Below the pieces are notes generated by a model that was not told the origin of the DNA, did not search any database, and saw only the letters and a program-made list of their open reading frames with translations. From Pseudeuparius sepicola (lineage: Eukaryota; Arthropoda; Insecta; Coleoptera; Anthribidae): 64,000 bases of DNA. The stretch lies in NCBI GenBank assembly GCA_963920635.1, contig OY987298.1:110055309-110119308 (forward strand), written 5' to 3'. How positions within the stretch are numbered: position 1 is the first letter of the stretch; each line of letters begins with the position of its first letter. Shown here one piece after another: positions 29,495 through 39,159 of this stretch. The position numbers and the translations under genes were made by a program.

Positions 29495-32400
29495 TTACAT
29501 ATTACATTCAATATGCCTTATAGCTTTGTGTCCCCAAGGAAGAGTTACAATACTATCAACTAAATATCGCTTATCATCGAAAGGATTCAAGCCAATTTTA
29601 GACTGTTCGAGACTGAAAACATCATGAGCAAACGAACGTATAGAACGTTGGTTTATAATTTTTTGTTTCTTGTCAAACAAACAACTTACATAATCGTTGT
29701 ACGTTATATGTCTCGATACAACGTTTTTCTTGACTCCTTTCGATTTCTTAATACAAATTTTTTTCCCCTCAATCAGATAAGCATACATCTTAGATCTAAG
29801 ACCCGCAAAGTGAGTTATAATGCTACCATTAAGTTCATCTTTCATTAATCCCGGAACTTTTTTATTTACCAATGGAATACCATATTTATTATCTTGGGGG
29901 TAGTCACTAGTATCAAAACGTTCTATATTATCTTTAATAATGTCTTTAAAAACGTCATTACAGCGTATTTCATATACTAGGCTATCAGTATCGGTATACA
30001 AGAGCGTACAGTCAGATAATTTGCGTAGCATAAATTCATAATGAAATTCATAAACGCATGTTTTTGAGATATCGAGTATTGCCATTCCCACATAGAGGGG
30101 CTTATTGAAAATAATACTCGTCTTATTTAGTTCTACGCTAACTAAATTTTCATCAAATATGGTTCTGCTCTTAAAACGTGGGCTAGAAATATAATGTTTT
30201 GCTCCAAACCTACCAGCCCATTTGCGTAATAGTTTAACAACCCTGTGTTTCCTTATGTTCTCCATTGTTTTGCCATAAACTGCGTTGTTCATGAGTTTGA
30301 TTATAGTTTTTTCAAATTCTAACGATGCTTGCTGTCTCAAGCGTGTATTAAACTGTATGTAAGGAGCTAGCCAGGGGGCCTGTTTAAACTTCAGAATTCT
30401 GTGGATTTTGGTCAAAACTAGACCGTTTCTCAAAGCCTGTTTAAGCGCTCTGTAATGAATTATGTAATTCTTCTTGTCATGAAGTGTGGGCATAAGCTTG
30501 GATAATTTCGATCCTGGTGGTTTTCGCTGCTCTGCTGCAAACGGGAGGTCTTTATGCACATCATGCAGATGATCTGGGTACGACAAATCCACCTCCAAGA
30601 CATAGCCTTCGTCTGCATCGTCGGCAATCTTGGTAACGTCAAACTCTGAGTCCTCAATCCATTCAAATCCGCCATAAGGGAGATGCTCACACATCGCCCA
30701 GCCATATAAGTTGTTAACGTCGAAATAGGCAATAAATTTGGAAGGTTTGGTGGAGTCATAGCTTCGCATATATTTATTATTCGCTTCGGAAAAGCGATGG
30801 CTACACTGACTTATTCCACCTCTTACAGCTTTTTCGAAAAATAATAAAATATCGATGTCTTGGAATGTCTCCAGTTTGCAGTTGGTATATTTGAGCATAC
30901 AGTCCCAAGTGTATCCCGGTAATGTGTAATACCAAGCAGGATCTAATCCATAGTTTTTGTAACACGATTTTCTAAAATTCTCAAACACATCTGTAAGCAG
31001 CATCACATCGGTTTTTAAATACAGATCGGAGTATTCGCCCAAGTTAGTTATATTGAACTTTTCCCATACTAATTGTGCGTGTCTGTAGTCTTTTTCGTCG
31101 ATTTCAACATCGTTTAGTTTGTTATAGAATTGATCGATTGAAGGTAATGAGGTTTCCTCTAATTTTTTAAACGAGTCTATGTAATCATAGCAAAAAACGC
31201 CCTTCCTGGTTAACAATGTAAACTTTTCAGGTGACAAATGGTGAAATTCTTTTTTAGCATTTACGAAATCGTCACTTTTTAGAGAGGAAACGAGAGTATC
31301 AAGCGAAAAACCTAGAAATCTAAAAGAGTCGATAAAGCGAAACTTGATATTTGTCTCATTATCAAACATAGTAAAACTAATATATTTTTCTTTGTTTATC
31401 GGAAGCAGAGTAATGTGATTTCTTTTGGCAAGGTCCCTTATTATAAAATGGCTGTCGTATCCACTTAGATTGTGAAATACTACGGGAATCATAAAAGAGT
31501 TCTTATAATTCAAATTACAATTTTGGTGGGCGTAGCCGCGAAATTTGCCGGTTAAGTGACAATGATCGCGCACAATTAAGTCAGTGTCTATGAATTTTTT
31601 CTCGCAAATATGACAGTTTTCGCTAGCATCCTTAAGGCTAATGGTTTCGTCCATAGGCTCCACAATTTTTAATTTAGAGGCTACAAATTTCGCGGCCTCA
31701 TCCAGCTGATCTGCAAACCAAGATAAACATTGGGGTCCACGATAGCTGTTGTAGAAACATAATGAGTCATCGAATGTACATTTGAAATAGTATGCAGCAC
31801 TATAGGCCACATGTTTTTGATATTTTTTAGTTTTCGTCTCGGTTTGCAGATCGTGGACGGGTGTTAGCATCGCCTCCACGTCTGAGTAGATTATGAAAGG
31901 TACATGTTCTTTATGTGCAAAATTTTTAAACTCAATAAATTTTTCCTTGGGAAATTCAATTTTGCATTGATTTATTTGTTCACAGCTAGTAGCATGCTCG
32001 TTCAATTTATCTTGAGATGTAAAATAATTTAAGCATCTGTCACATATAAATACACGTCTTTTATGGTTGTTTAATTGTTTTGAGACTAATTTAGAAAGAT
32101 CCTTTATCCAACAAAAATGATATTTTATATTATCCATCGACTCGTCTTGAGGGGGAGCTTCGAATTCCCCGATATTTGGCGAATATTCATTTTGAATAAG
32201 AAGTAAATTCACATGTCTATCAAGTTTATTTTTTGTTAATCTGACAGGTACAGTCATAAATCTAGATGTTTTTTCTTTGCCCACTAACTCCAGAACATAC
32301 ACGTTTACAGATATTTTATTTAACTGCTCAAATTTTGTAATCTGTGGCAATGTCATCGGGAAATCTATCCCCTCCAAATTTAAAACTGTGGAGTAATGAG

Positions 32401-33232
32401 GGTATGAACTTACTCGATGCGCATTAGAATGTGTTGGATAAAGCGCTGAAACGATAGCCCACGCGAAACAAGCCTCATCCTGATTTTGGACGTTAATGCA
32501 CGCTTTTTTACTTGAAATTTCGTAGGGCAGAGCTATGTATGACGTTCCACCGTTTCCAAATTCAACTTTGTTTATATTAACCTCTAAACTTAATATTTTA
32601 TGTAAGCTCCAATTGGACCCTTCATTTTCAAAATCGTCAAGTTTTCTCAAAATAATAGCGCTAACATTGTCATTAAACCATTGCTTTATATCAACGCCAC
32701 GATCGATTGCAGCATTTTTTGTATTAAAATACTTGTTACTAAAGATTTCACCATCGCCAGATATTTTCACAAATTCACCACAGAAGACAGTATTTACTTT
32801 AACTACATTTAGAGAACGTAAAATTTGATTTATACGATTTTTAAAAGGAAAAAATGCGTCATTTAAAAACTTTACTATATCTATGTGAAGTATGTTTACT
32901 ATAATACCTGACCTTATTCTATTTTGAAAGGCGGACTGAGTGTCTTCCCACTTCAATCGATCAGATCTCTTTTCACGTTTTTGACCAGCCCCCGTATGTT
33001 TCCATGATTTAAAGTATACGCCGATCCTTTTCAGATGACCCAAATTTGTCTGAAGTTTCATCAGCGTACCGTGATTATAGTCTCCTTTCTTTATTGCAGT
33101 ATTATGTAATTTAATATTTGCTTGTAATTTTTTTGTCCATTGCTCTAAAACTCTTTCCTGCGTGCTGTCCCTTAATAAATCCAATGCTTTTTCGAAAGTT
33201 TGAACAATTTTGTCACTTTCAACAAATGACAT
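29495..33232 (-). CDS. Protein-primed family B DNA polymerase
   Basis: 1245 aa, ATG at 33230-33232, uninterrupted. The long N-terminal region typical of Polinton PolB includes NVQNQDEACFAWAIVSALYP. A C2H2 finger (CDRCLNYFTSQDK, about residue 400) precedes the 3'-5' exonuclease: ExoI YSDVEAML (about 447), ExoII NLSGYDSHF (about 587), ExoIII YLKTDVMLL (about 740). Between ExoI and ExoII sits CHICEKKF...RDHCHLTGKFRG, an HNH/endonuclease VII-like cysteine-histidine module. Polymerase motifs: A FDVNNLYGWAM (about 842), B NNAVYGKTMEN (about 984), C YTDTDSLVYE (about 1083). It replicates the linear genome from a protein primer at the terminal repeats. All catalytic aspartates are present. Confidence 0.97.
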   Translation of the reverse strand: MSFVESDKIVQTFEKALDLLRDSTQERVLEQWTKKLQANIKLHNTAIKKGDYNHGTLMKLQTNLGHLKRIGVYFKSWKHTGAGQKREKRSDRLKWEDTQSAFQNRIRSGIIVNILHIDIVKFLNDAFFPFKNRINQILRSLNVVKVNTVFCGEFVKISGDGEIFSNKYFNTKNAAIDRGVDIKQWFNDNVSAIILRKLDDFENEGSNWSLHKILSLEVNINKVEFGNGGTSYIALPYEISSKKACINVQNQDEACFAWAIVSALYPTHSNAHRVSSYPHYSTVLNLEGIDFPMTLPQITKFEQLNKISVNVYVLELVGKEKTSRFMTVPVRLTKNKLDRHVNLLLIQNEYSPNIGEFEAPPQDESMDNIKYHFCWIKDLSKLVSKQLNNHKRRVFICDRCLNYFTSQDKLNEHATSCEQINQCKIEFPKEKFIEFKNFAHKEHVPFIIYSDVEAMLTPVHDLQTETKTKKYQKHVAYSAAYYFKCTFDDSLCFYNSYRGPQCLSWFADQLDEAAKFVASKLKIVEPMDETISLKDASENCHICEKKFIDTDLIVRDHCHLTGKFRGYAHQNCNLNYKNSFMIPVVFHNLSGYDSHFIIRDLAKRNHITLLPINKEKYISFTMFDNETNIKFRFIDSFRFLGFSLDTLVSSLKSDDFVNAKKEFHHLSPEKFTLLTRKGVFCYDYIDSFKKLEETSLPSIDQFYNKLNDVEIDEKDYRHAQLVWEKFNITNLGEYSDLYLKTDVMLLTDVFENFRKSCYKNYGLDPAWYYTLPGYTWDCMLKYTNCKLETFQDIDILLFFEKAVRGGISQCSHRFSEANNKYMRSYDSTKPSKFIAYFDVNNLYGWAMCEHLPYGGFEWIEDSEFDVTKIADDADEGYVLEVDLSYPDHLHDVHKDLPFAAEQRKPPGSKLSKLMPTLHDKKNYIIHYRALKQALRNGLVLTKIHRILKFKQAPWLAPYIQFNTRLRQQASLEFEKTIIKLMNNAVYGKTMENIRKHRVVKLLRKWAGRFGAKHYISSPRFKSRTIFDENLVSVELNKTSIIFNKPLYVGMAILDISKTCVYEFHYEFMLRKLSDCTLLYTDTDSLVYEIRCNDVFKDIIKDNIERFDTSDYPQDNKYGIPLVNKKVPGLMKDELNGSIITHFAGLRSKMYAYLIEGKKICIKKSKGVKKNVVSRHITYNDYVSCLFDKKQKIINQRSIRSFAHDVFSLEQSKIGLNPFDDKRYLVDSIVTLPWGHKAIRHIECNM

Positions 33233-33393
33233 AATGAAAACTTAGCAATAAATTATTCTTAGCTTTAGCTGTTTCGAAACGTTTTGAAAATCTATATGCG
33301 TTGCATGCCTTTTTAATCTATTTTTCCCCACTGTTTTCTCATAGGATCTGTTTCGGCACGAAAGGGGAGGGGATAGGGAGCTGGCAATATAAG

Positions 33394-34143
33394 ATGTTGA
33401 AATTGCCTACCATACGTATCAAAATGGTGCAGCTTACAGTTGAATTCAGAGCTTTCAGAGCCGCGCTATACGAAATGAAACGTTCGTGTTACGGTAAAAA
33501 TTTAATTTCTCTCCTGAATAAACCGAATTTTTTAATATTTGATAAGTGCTTCAAAACAATTGCTGAAAGTAAAGAGTGCGACGAGGCCGATTATTGTTTG
33601 ATGCTGGAGAGCAAGCGAAGAATGGATAACTTTATACGGATACTTGGTGATATTTTCGAGCGAGAAGGCATTAATGAAATCAATGTCGTTGACCTTGGTA
33701 AGCTTTTGAGGGATCATTGTTTAAAAGATACTTTTGCACACCAATTGTACGTCCTTAATTTACTTTACGATGCTGATGGTGTGGAGTTACCGTATAATCC
33801 GAAAATAGAAGCCTATCAAGTGAAAAATATGAAAAAAAATTACAACGATATATATAAATGTATTGACGATTTCATATGTGCGGCTGCATATATGGCAATT
33901 CCAAAGAATATAGAAAATTTTAAGGCTGCATTAACTAAGTTGAAACTAAATTACAAATTTCAACCGTCTGAAAACAAAGTGCATTTAATTATGGAATGGT
34001 TAAATAAAAACGTAAAAAAGTACGAAGAAAATCCTGACGCTATACTGGGTTGGCAAGATGGTCCTTGTTGTTCTCCATGGCCCTCAGAAGATGTGGACGA
34101 TTATAGAAAGACAATTGCACTATTAAATACCTTCATATTGTAA
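33394..34143 (+). CDS. Helical protein of unknown function
   Basis: 249 aa from ATG 33394 (MLKLPTIRIKMVQ); a second ATG at 33424 has the better context (AAAATGG). It is divergent from PolB, 161 bp apart. Predicted almost all-helical, with conserved-looking YCLMLESKRRMDNFIRILGD and WLNKNVKKYEENP, and a C-terminal GWQDGPCCSPWP. The layout of amphipathic helices would suit a death-effector or Bcl-2-like fold, but no motif supports this and I do not assign it. A poly(A) signal AATAAA follows at 34161. A 28-bp piece of its 3' coding end (34037-34064) is repeated at 34219-34246. Confidence 0.55.
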   Translation: MLKLPTIRIKMVQLTVEFRAFRAALYEMKRSCYGKNLISLLNKPNFLIFDKCFKTIAESKECDEADYCLMLESKRRMDNFIRILGDIFEREGINEINVVDLGKLLRDHCLKDTFAHQLYVLNLLYDADGVELPYNPKIEAYQVKNMKKNYNDIYKCIDDFICAAAYMAIPKNIENFKAALTKLKLNYKFQPSENKVHLIMEWLNKNVKKYEENPDAILGWQDGPCCSPWPSEDVDDYRKTIALLNTFIL

Positions 34144-34835
34144 CTAATATACTTGTAAAAAATAAAACTTTTACTAATATTTTGAATTTTATTTCATATT
34201 TGTATTTTAAAAGTGACAACGCTATACTGGGTTGGCAAGATGGTCCCTTCTCCAAGCACACAATACAATCATGCAACAAAAATAGTAAAATTCATAGAGA
34301 ATGCCCGCAGCCAGGTAAACCCAGTTGACTGCGCAGCCGCCGCGTTCCTGAGACTCATAGCGCGCCCTCGACGGCGGGGCCTTCGAACCACCCAGCGGTA
34401 TCTTTCGAACCCCCTTGCGCATACCTGTTGCAAGGGTAAAGTATTCGGCGAAATATCGATCAATTGGTAGTACTTTTGAAGCACGACTGTAGTTGTTTCC
34501 CTACAGAAATAGAGGGCACGACCTGTATTAAAAATCTAATATTTTCATTGTATTGATCACACGTCAATTCATAAAAGAAAATCAGTAGTTGCAATCTTTA
34601 TGAAATTTGGAATAACTCAAATATGCAGATTAGTTGTTCCATTTATTTCAAAATAAAAAACAGCAAAAAATACAGTTTTCTGAAATGGAGGAATTAAAAT
34701 TTAAAAAAATGTATCACTTTTTATAGCATATATTTAAATAGGACATAAAACACAAAAGATATGTTAAAATATTTATTTGTATGTACAGGATAATATAAAA
34801 AACGTATTAAAAAAAACTATTACTAACTAAATATA
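34144..34835. other. Polinton non-coding stretch with a GC-rich patch
   Basis: It begins with the 3' UTR of the preceding gene, then an exact 28-bp copy (34219-34246) of 34037-34064, then a GC-rich patch at about 34300-34420 unlike the rest of the element, then AT-rich sequence. Open frames in the patch lack an ATG and features. It may be a small foreign insertion. Confidence 0.5.
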
Positions 34836-35366
34836 TTACAAACACTTATAAATGTATTCTGCAAAAACACATAACTCTACCTGAGGACAGTGCACGGGTT
34901 TTCGTAAATTTTGCAAATGTCTTTTACATTGGTTTTTTTTAACCTGATTATATAATTCAGGATTTTCCCCGACTATAATATCAAATTTGGGACATCCCAG
35001 TTGTTCTATATTATAGGCTAAATGTCCAAATCCTGCTGCCTTTAAGAGATCCAACTCCACATGTCCGCCTTTATAACCAATCTTTTGATCACCTGAATTG
35101 AAGCCCAGACGCCGAAATTCTTTGATGATGTCGTCTTGCGGTTGGTCGCCTTTCTGATCCTCATATCTCAATCCATGAAGATTGTTAGTGACCCACCTTG
35201 CGGTTCTGGCGTCTTTTGAATTGAGAGCGTAATAGCTTCCAACAGAATAATATTTGGAGGTGGACTGTTTCCATTTCATATCAAATATTCCAAGTTCCTT
35301 AACTAAAAATTTTCCGTTGACGTGGAAACCATCAACATCTACCAAGTATCTTATGGATGGAGTCAT
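34836..35366 (-). CDS. RNase H/exonuclease-like Polinton protein
   Basis: 176 aa from ATG 35366; the frame extends upstream to 35402 only through GTG. The N-terminal YLVDVDGFHVNGKFLVKELGIFD places two aspartates on a first strand followed by a hairpin, as in RNase H-fold nucleases, and a later YKGGHVELDLLKAAG resembles the K-G-x-x-K/E-x-x-L segment seen in this arthropod family. Basic and Cys-rich at the end (KKNQCKRHLQNLRKPVHCP). Proteins of this kind recur near insect Polintons; activity is unproven. It shares a divergent promoter region with the gene at 35587. Confidence 0.55.
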   Translation of the reverse strand: MTPSIRYLVDVDGFHVNGKFLVKELGIFDMKWKQSTSKYYSVGSYYALNSKDARTARWVTNNLHGLRYEDQKGDQPQDDIIKEFRRLGFNSGDQKIGYKGGHVELDLLKAAGFGHLAYNIEQLGCPKFDIIVGENPELYNQVKKNQCKRHLQNLRKPVHCPQVELCVFAEYIYKCL

Positions 35367-35417
35367 TTTCTTGAATAGACTTAGACGATTACATTGGTTC
35401 ACTTAGCTAAAGTGTGC

Positions 35418-35521
35418 CTTTTATACCCGTTTTAATACGAAAACAGTTTGGCATCATCAGAAAGTGGGGGGGGGATCCCCTCCTAGACATCTCGTACAGG
35501 TTGATGTTTTAGACTATAAAA
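35418..35521. promoter_or_regulatory. Divergent TATA-box promoter pair
   Basis: TATAAAAG on the minus strand (35418-35425) is 52 bp before the ATG at 35366; TATAAAA on the plus strand (35515-35521) is 66 bp before the ATG at 35587. The roughly 90 bp between include a run of G (35466-35473) and GGATCCCC. Confidence 0.6.
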
Positions 35522-35586
35522 ACTCTGGAGATATCTCAATAGACATCAGTTACAGTTTTTCTCCAAACAAATTAAATTTAATAACA

Positions 35587-36087
35587 ATGGCTGCCTCCAT
35601 AAATAATTCCCTATACCAACTTGCGTTAGAAGAAAAAGAAGAGATTGAGAAAACGGTGCCTGCAGAATTGAGAAGAGACATCGACGACATTGACGACGAT
35701 GATGCTAGTGACGAAGATGAAGGGGTAGACGTTGGCCGCGATGACTCCGTCGTGGCGAAAAGTGTACCCATTAACCCGACCGAGGGTTATAATAACTGGA
35801 CAGTGGGGGGCCTCTGTGTATCTGCCGCATATGTAAAGGTAACAGAAAGGGCGCGTTTGTGCCTAAATTGTTACCGTGCGTATGTGGTAGATTTTACAGA
35901 GGTTTCCCTGAATGGTTTCACCGACAATGCGAAGCATCGGCATGAAACTTTACATTTTTCTTTGACAGAAATGCCTTTGCAAAGATTCATGCGGTGTAGT
36001 GCCTGTAAAGAAAAGCTTTACATAGCTTTTCGGCAAGACACCTGCTTGATGTGTAAAGCAGGTGCAAAAATTATACCATTATTGTAA
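35587..36087 (+). CDS. Acidic CxxC (zinc-ribbon-like) protein
   Basis: 166 aa from ATG 35587 (MAASINNSLYQLAL); upstream reading is only through GTG. After a coiled N-terminus comes a dense acidic tract (RDIDDIDDDDASDEDEGVD). The C-terminal half has three CxxC pairs (CLNCYRAY, CSACKEKLY, CLMCKAG) spaced like paired zinc ribbons, plus HRHETLHF. Acidic tail plus zinc ribbon suggests nucleic-acid or transcription-factor binding; that is inference. A poly(A) signal AATAAA follows the stop directly. Its last 66 bp and 3' UTR are duplicated in tandem downstream. Confidence 0.6.
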   Translation: MAASINNSLYQLALEEKEEIEKTVPAELRRDIDDIDDDDASDEDEGVDVGRDDSVVAKSVPINPTEGYNNWTVGGLCVSAAYVKVTERARLCLNCYRAYVVDFTEVSLNGFTDNAKHRHETLHFSLTEMPLQRFMRCSACKEKLYIAFRQDTCLMCKAGAKIIPLL

Positions 36088-36704
36088 ATAAAATGTATTA
36101 TTGTAAATAAAATGTGTTATTGGATAATTCTGTTTTTATTATTATTATTTAAATTAAATTCCTGACTATAAGAAAATAAACGTGTAATAAAATATTTAAT
36201 TAAAAACTACAGTTTGATACCTACAAATGTTCTGGGATTTTAGGTAGTCGCATGCTACTGCTTGTCCGTGCGAGGATGATCGCTATGTAAAATCCCCTGG
36301 CTGTATTTTTTACCTTTCTTACATCGCTCAGCCGGAAGTGTGCACGTACGGTTATGCTAAAGCATAGCTTTTCGGCAAGATACATGCTTAATATGTAAAA
36401 CAGGTGCAAAAACTAGGCCATTGGTATTATTGTAAATGAAATGTATTATTGGATAATTGTTTTATTATTATTATTTAAATTAAATTCTCGAATATAAGAA
36501 AATAAACGTTTAATAAAATATTTACTTAAAAACTACAGTTTGATACTACAAATGTTCTGGGATTTTAGGTATCCGCTTGCTACCGCTTGTCCGTGCGAGT
36601 TCGAGCGAGGACGATCGCTATGTAAAATCCCCTGACTATATTTTTTACCTTTCTTACATCTCCCTCAGCCGGAAGTGTGCACGTACGCTTATGCTAAAGT
36701 ATGG
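36021..36704 (+). repeat. 342-bp tandem duplication of gene end and 3' UTR
   Basis: Units 36021-36362 and 36363-36704 share CATAGCTTTTCGGCAAGA at the start and TGCTAAAG at the end, differing by scattered substitutions and small indels. Each unit carries the final CxxC codons of the upstream gene, its AATAAA signals and about 270 bp downstream (CAGTTTGATAC, GTTCTGGGATTTTAGGTA, GTGTGCACGTACG). Confidence 0.88.
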
Positions 36705-36874
36705 TCTGCTTAGGAGAAAAATATTACTTTTGTATTTAGCTACCGAGCGACTCTGTATTGCACGTAATAAAATTTTATTGCTTGGTGTTTATAATGGTAT
36801 TGGGTGAGAAATGAATAACAAAGCGTTGGTTTAAAACTATGTGTAATATTATATATATATGATTCAACTTATGC
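36705..36874. other. Polinton non-coding
   Basis: AT-rich, with a short TA run at 36850-36860. No gene is seen. Confidence 0.5.
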
Positions 36875-37171
36875 TTACTTATAACTAGTTAATATTTTAT
36901 TCACACGCGCTTCATCTATTTCTATTATACTAATCCTATTTACTAAAATTTTTCTTAATTTATCTAACCTATCTATTTTATTTTTTAAACCAGCCTTGTT
37001 TTTGGCCAGCTTATTACTTTGAAGCTGTAAGACGACAACATTATCTTCCAGCACTTTATTAAGTTCCAAATTGTGACGTCCTCCAGCTGTTGGATCTTCA
37101 AAATCGAAGCTGTCATCCGGAAACCTGTTTGTGCGGCGCCCCCTGTTATAAACCGCTCTCAACGTCTCCAT
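36875..37171 (-). CDS. Small coiled-coil protein of unknown function
   Basis: 98 aa from ATG 37171 (METLRAVYNRGRRTNRFPDD); reading above that is through GTG. The C-terminal 60 residues form heptads (LELNKVLEDNVVVLQLQ, KNKIDRLDKLRKILVNRI). No family recognised. It faces away from a short aromatic frame at 37233. Confidence 0.45.
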   Translation of the reverse strand: METLRAVYNRGRRTNRFPDDSFDFEDPTAGGRHNLELNKVLEDNVVVLQLQSNKLAKNKAGLKNKIDRLDKLRKILVNRISIIEIDEARVNKILTSYK

Positions 37172-37232
37172 ATTTTTCCCAACAGTCCTCACAGGACTGG
37201 AGACGTTCTGCCGGTGGGTTTGCTCAGACTGA

Positions 37233-37457
37233 GCAGGCGACGCATGCCCTGCAGGTTGCGCGGGTTGCTCATATTCAGGTGCGGCGTACTACGCAGGGTG
37301 GTTTAATCATCAGCGTCAAATCGAATACGAATCTGGCTATGTGGCAGGGTATTTTCGATTTGCGAATAATGAGGACATAATACGAAATCGAACGACTTAT
37401 AATTATGCATATTATGAAGGCTGGTTCGACCGTCTACGCAGACAACGACAGTGCTAA
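37233..37457 (+). CDS. Short aromatic-repeat frame lacking ATG (uncertain)
   Basis: 75 codons open between TGA 37230 and TAA 37455, with no usable ATG. The C-terminal 57 codons carry three variants of one motif: AYYAGWFNHQRQ, GYVAGYFRFANN and AYYEGWFDRLRRQ. The N-terminal part is Cys/Gly/Ala-rich. The internal repetition argues against chance, so it may be a 3' exon or a truncated gene. A poly(A) signal AATAAAA follows at 37501. Confidence 0.4.
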   Translation, partial: AGDACPAGCAGCSYSGAAYYAGWFNHQRQIEYESGYVAGYFRFANNEDIIRNRTTYNYAYYEGWFDRLRRQRQC

Positions 37458-38229
37458 TATTTGTATATAAGTTTATTGTAACAAAATATATGAATTATTT
37501 TAATAAAACAAAACATTAATTAATTCTAGTTTGTTTTATTTATATACTGGTTTCTTGTTTAGTTTTGTTTACCTATTCCTTACTAACCCACTTTAAAGCA
37601 ATATTTTTATCGAGGAATTTTAAGTGGAATATTAATAATGTACACAGTTTTTTTATCAAAATAACAATAACAGCAAAATATTCTCATTTAAGTTTTAACA
37701 TTGAAAGCCTTTTTTTATTAAAATCTCAGGTAGGGTCGCACGAGAAGATTTACAAGCAGGTGAAAATCTAAATAATTTGAACAGTCTGCTATAAAACTAC
37801 CAGGCAGTAAATTTTTATAACATGCCATTTACAGGACTATAAAAAAAAAGGTCTGACAAAAAACATTTAAAAGTGGATCATTGTTATGTAAGATTATCCC
37901 TTGAAGGAAGGGTCGCGCAAGAAGATTTAGAAACAGGTGAAAGTCTAAAGAATGTGAACAGCCTGCTATAAAAGTAAAAGGGGGCAAACTTGTCTGCATT
38001 TTTGTTGACTCGGCACAAAAAGATTCAAGGTACTAAAACCAGGTGAAGGTGTAACTAATTTGAACAGTCAGGTGTAAAACTCTGAAAGGGTTAACTTTCT
38101 CTGGAATTATGCCAAAAATGGTTCGAGTCACTATCTGCGTCGGATTGGCTGTTTATAGAATTGTAGGTGGGAACTGAAAAGCTTCCTCCTACTTAGTAGA
38201 TCCTTATAAAAGTACTGCATCCAACTGAG
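37458..38229. repeat. Three diverged repeats, two with a TATA box, plus a fourth TATA site
   Basis: Copies at 37733-37800, 37910-37978 and 38010-38085 share AGAAGATT...CAGGTGAAAG.CTAA, TTGAACAG..TG and TATAAAA (37790, 37967; TGTAAAA in the third). A further TATAAAAG lies at 38205. The segment contains no supported gene. It looks like repeated promoter-type units reading rightward. Confidence 0.6.
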
Positions 38230-38390
38230 ACGTTGGCGTCGAAAGTTGGCGTCTAAAGTGGGCGGCTTAAGTGGGACTTAAAAAGTGGGCGGCTTAAGTG
38301 GGACTTAAAATGGGGACTTTAAGTGGGACTTAAAATGGGGACTTAAAATGGGGACTTTACATGGGGAATTTGCATGGGGACTATGTATGG
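38230..38390. repeat. Minisatellite, GTGGGACTTAAAA type
   Basis: Degenerate tandem units built on GTGGGCGGCTTAAGTGGGAC and ATGGGGACTTTAAG. Near the end units become ATGGGGA(A/C)TTT. Confidence 0.85.
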
Positions 38391-38708
38391 ACTTCCTTAG
38401 AGGGCACAGAAATTATTATTTTTGTTAGAATTTTTATCATTAGGCATTATTATTTTTTGTTTGGAGCTACATCAAGCTGCAAGAAAAAATTGTGTTTGGT
38501 TTTAATTCAAGTTTCAGTTTTGCACTTTTTTTATACTATTACTTTGTTGTACACCTGCTGGGTAGTTTGTTATTTTATTAATTTACTATGGGTAGAAGAA
38601 ATGAAACATCTCTTATGCTATATATATTTTATTTTTAATTGTTTAAAGTTCTTATTAATTTCATATATATCAATTTCATATTTTAGTTTCTGTAATTTTC
38701 GAATGTGA
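38361..38708 (+). CDS. Very hydrophobic AT-rich frame (doubtful)
   Basis: 115 codons from ATG 38361, starting within the minisatellite. It could encode several membrane segments (FVRIFIIRHYYFLFG, VVCYFINLLW, YIYFIFNCLKFLLISYISIS), but such hydrophobicity is expected from T-rich DNA. It lies downstream of TATAAAAG 38205 and converges with the gene at 38724. I list it because no other gene occupies the interval. Confidence 0.2.
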   Translation: MGNLHGDYVWTSLEGTEIIIFVRIFIIRHYYFLFGATSSCKKKLCLVLIQVSVLHFFYTITLLYTCWVVCYFINLLWVEEMKHLLCYIYFIFNCLKFLLISYISISYFSFCNFRM

Positions 38709-38723
38709 GACTCCAAAGTATTT

Positions 38724-39044
38724 TTATAGCTGTTCCGGTTCTTGGACGGAAAATTGAATATTAGTTGTTTTCCCGACAGGTCCATAACTAATAAGATAAT
38801 ACTTTCGCCCGTTGAAAATGTCCTTGGTTACTTGCTCAATTCGTTCTTCTGTAAATTCTACCGTGAACCTTTGCGGTAAAATTGTTTTGAAATCGTCGAA
38901 TTCCAAGGATATCTTCTCGCCGAACTTGGTGTTTATTTTCGTAAATGCATGTACCTCAAACTTTCGGTTGACTTCCAAATCTTGGACCCTAATGAATTTC
39001 TTCAGGAACAAACTGTTATTTAAATGGGTCACAAACGATGCCAT
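38724..39044 (-). CDS. Small OB-fold-like DNA-binding protein (predicted)
   Basis: 106 aa, ATG 39044, the rightmost gene, ending 115 bp inside the right terminal repeat. Sequence: N-terminal helix, then alternating strands with EVHAFTKINTKFGEKISLEF, LPQRFTVEFTEERIEQV and GRKYYLISYGP. This strand pattern, with a central RF segment, matches a small family common near insect Polintons and suggests an OB fold for single-stranded DNA. Location beside the terminal repeat and the presence of a protein-primed polymerase would fit a replication role. Inferred, not proven. Confidence 0.55.
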   Translation of the reverse strand: MASFVTHLNNSLFLKKFIRVQDLEVNRKFEVHAFTKINTKFGEKISLEFDDFKTILPQRFTVEFTEERIEQVTKDIFNGRKYYLISYGPVGKTTNIQFSVQEPEQL

Positions 39045-39159
39045 ACTTTTAATCTTATTTAGTTAAGTTAAAAGTGAGAACTGTGTACTACTTTACCAAT
39101 CAACCATCGAAATATATACTAAAAAAAGTGGAGGGGATCCCCCCACCGCTAGATTTTAT

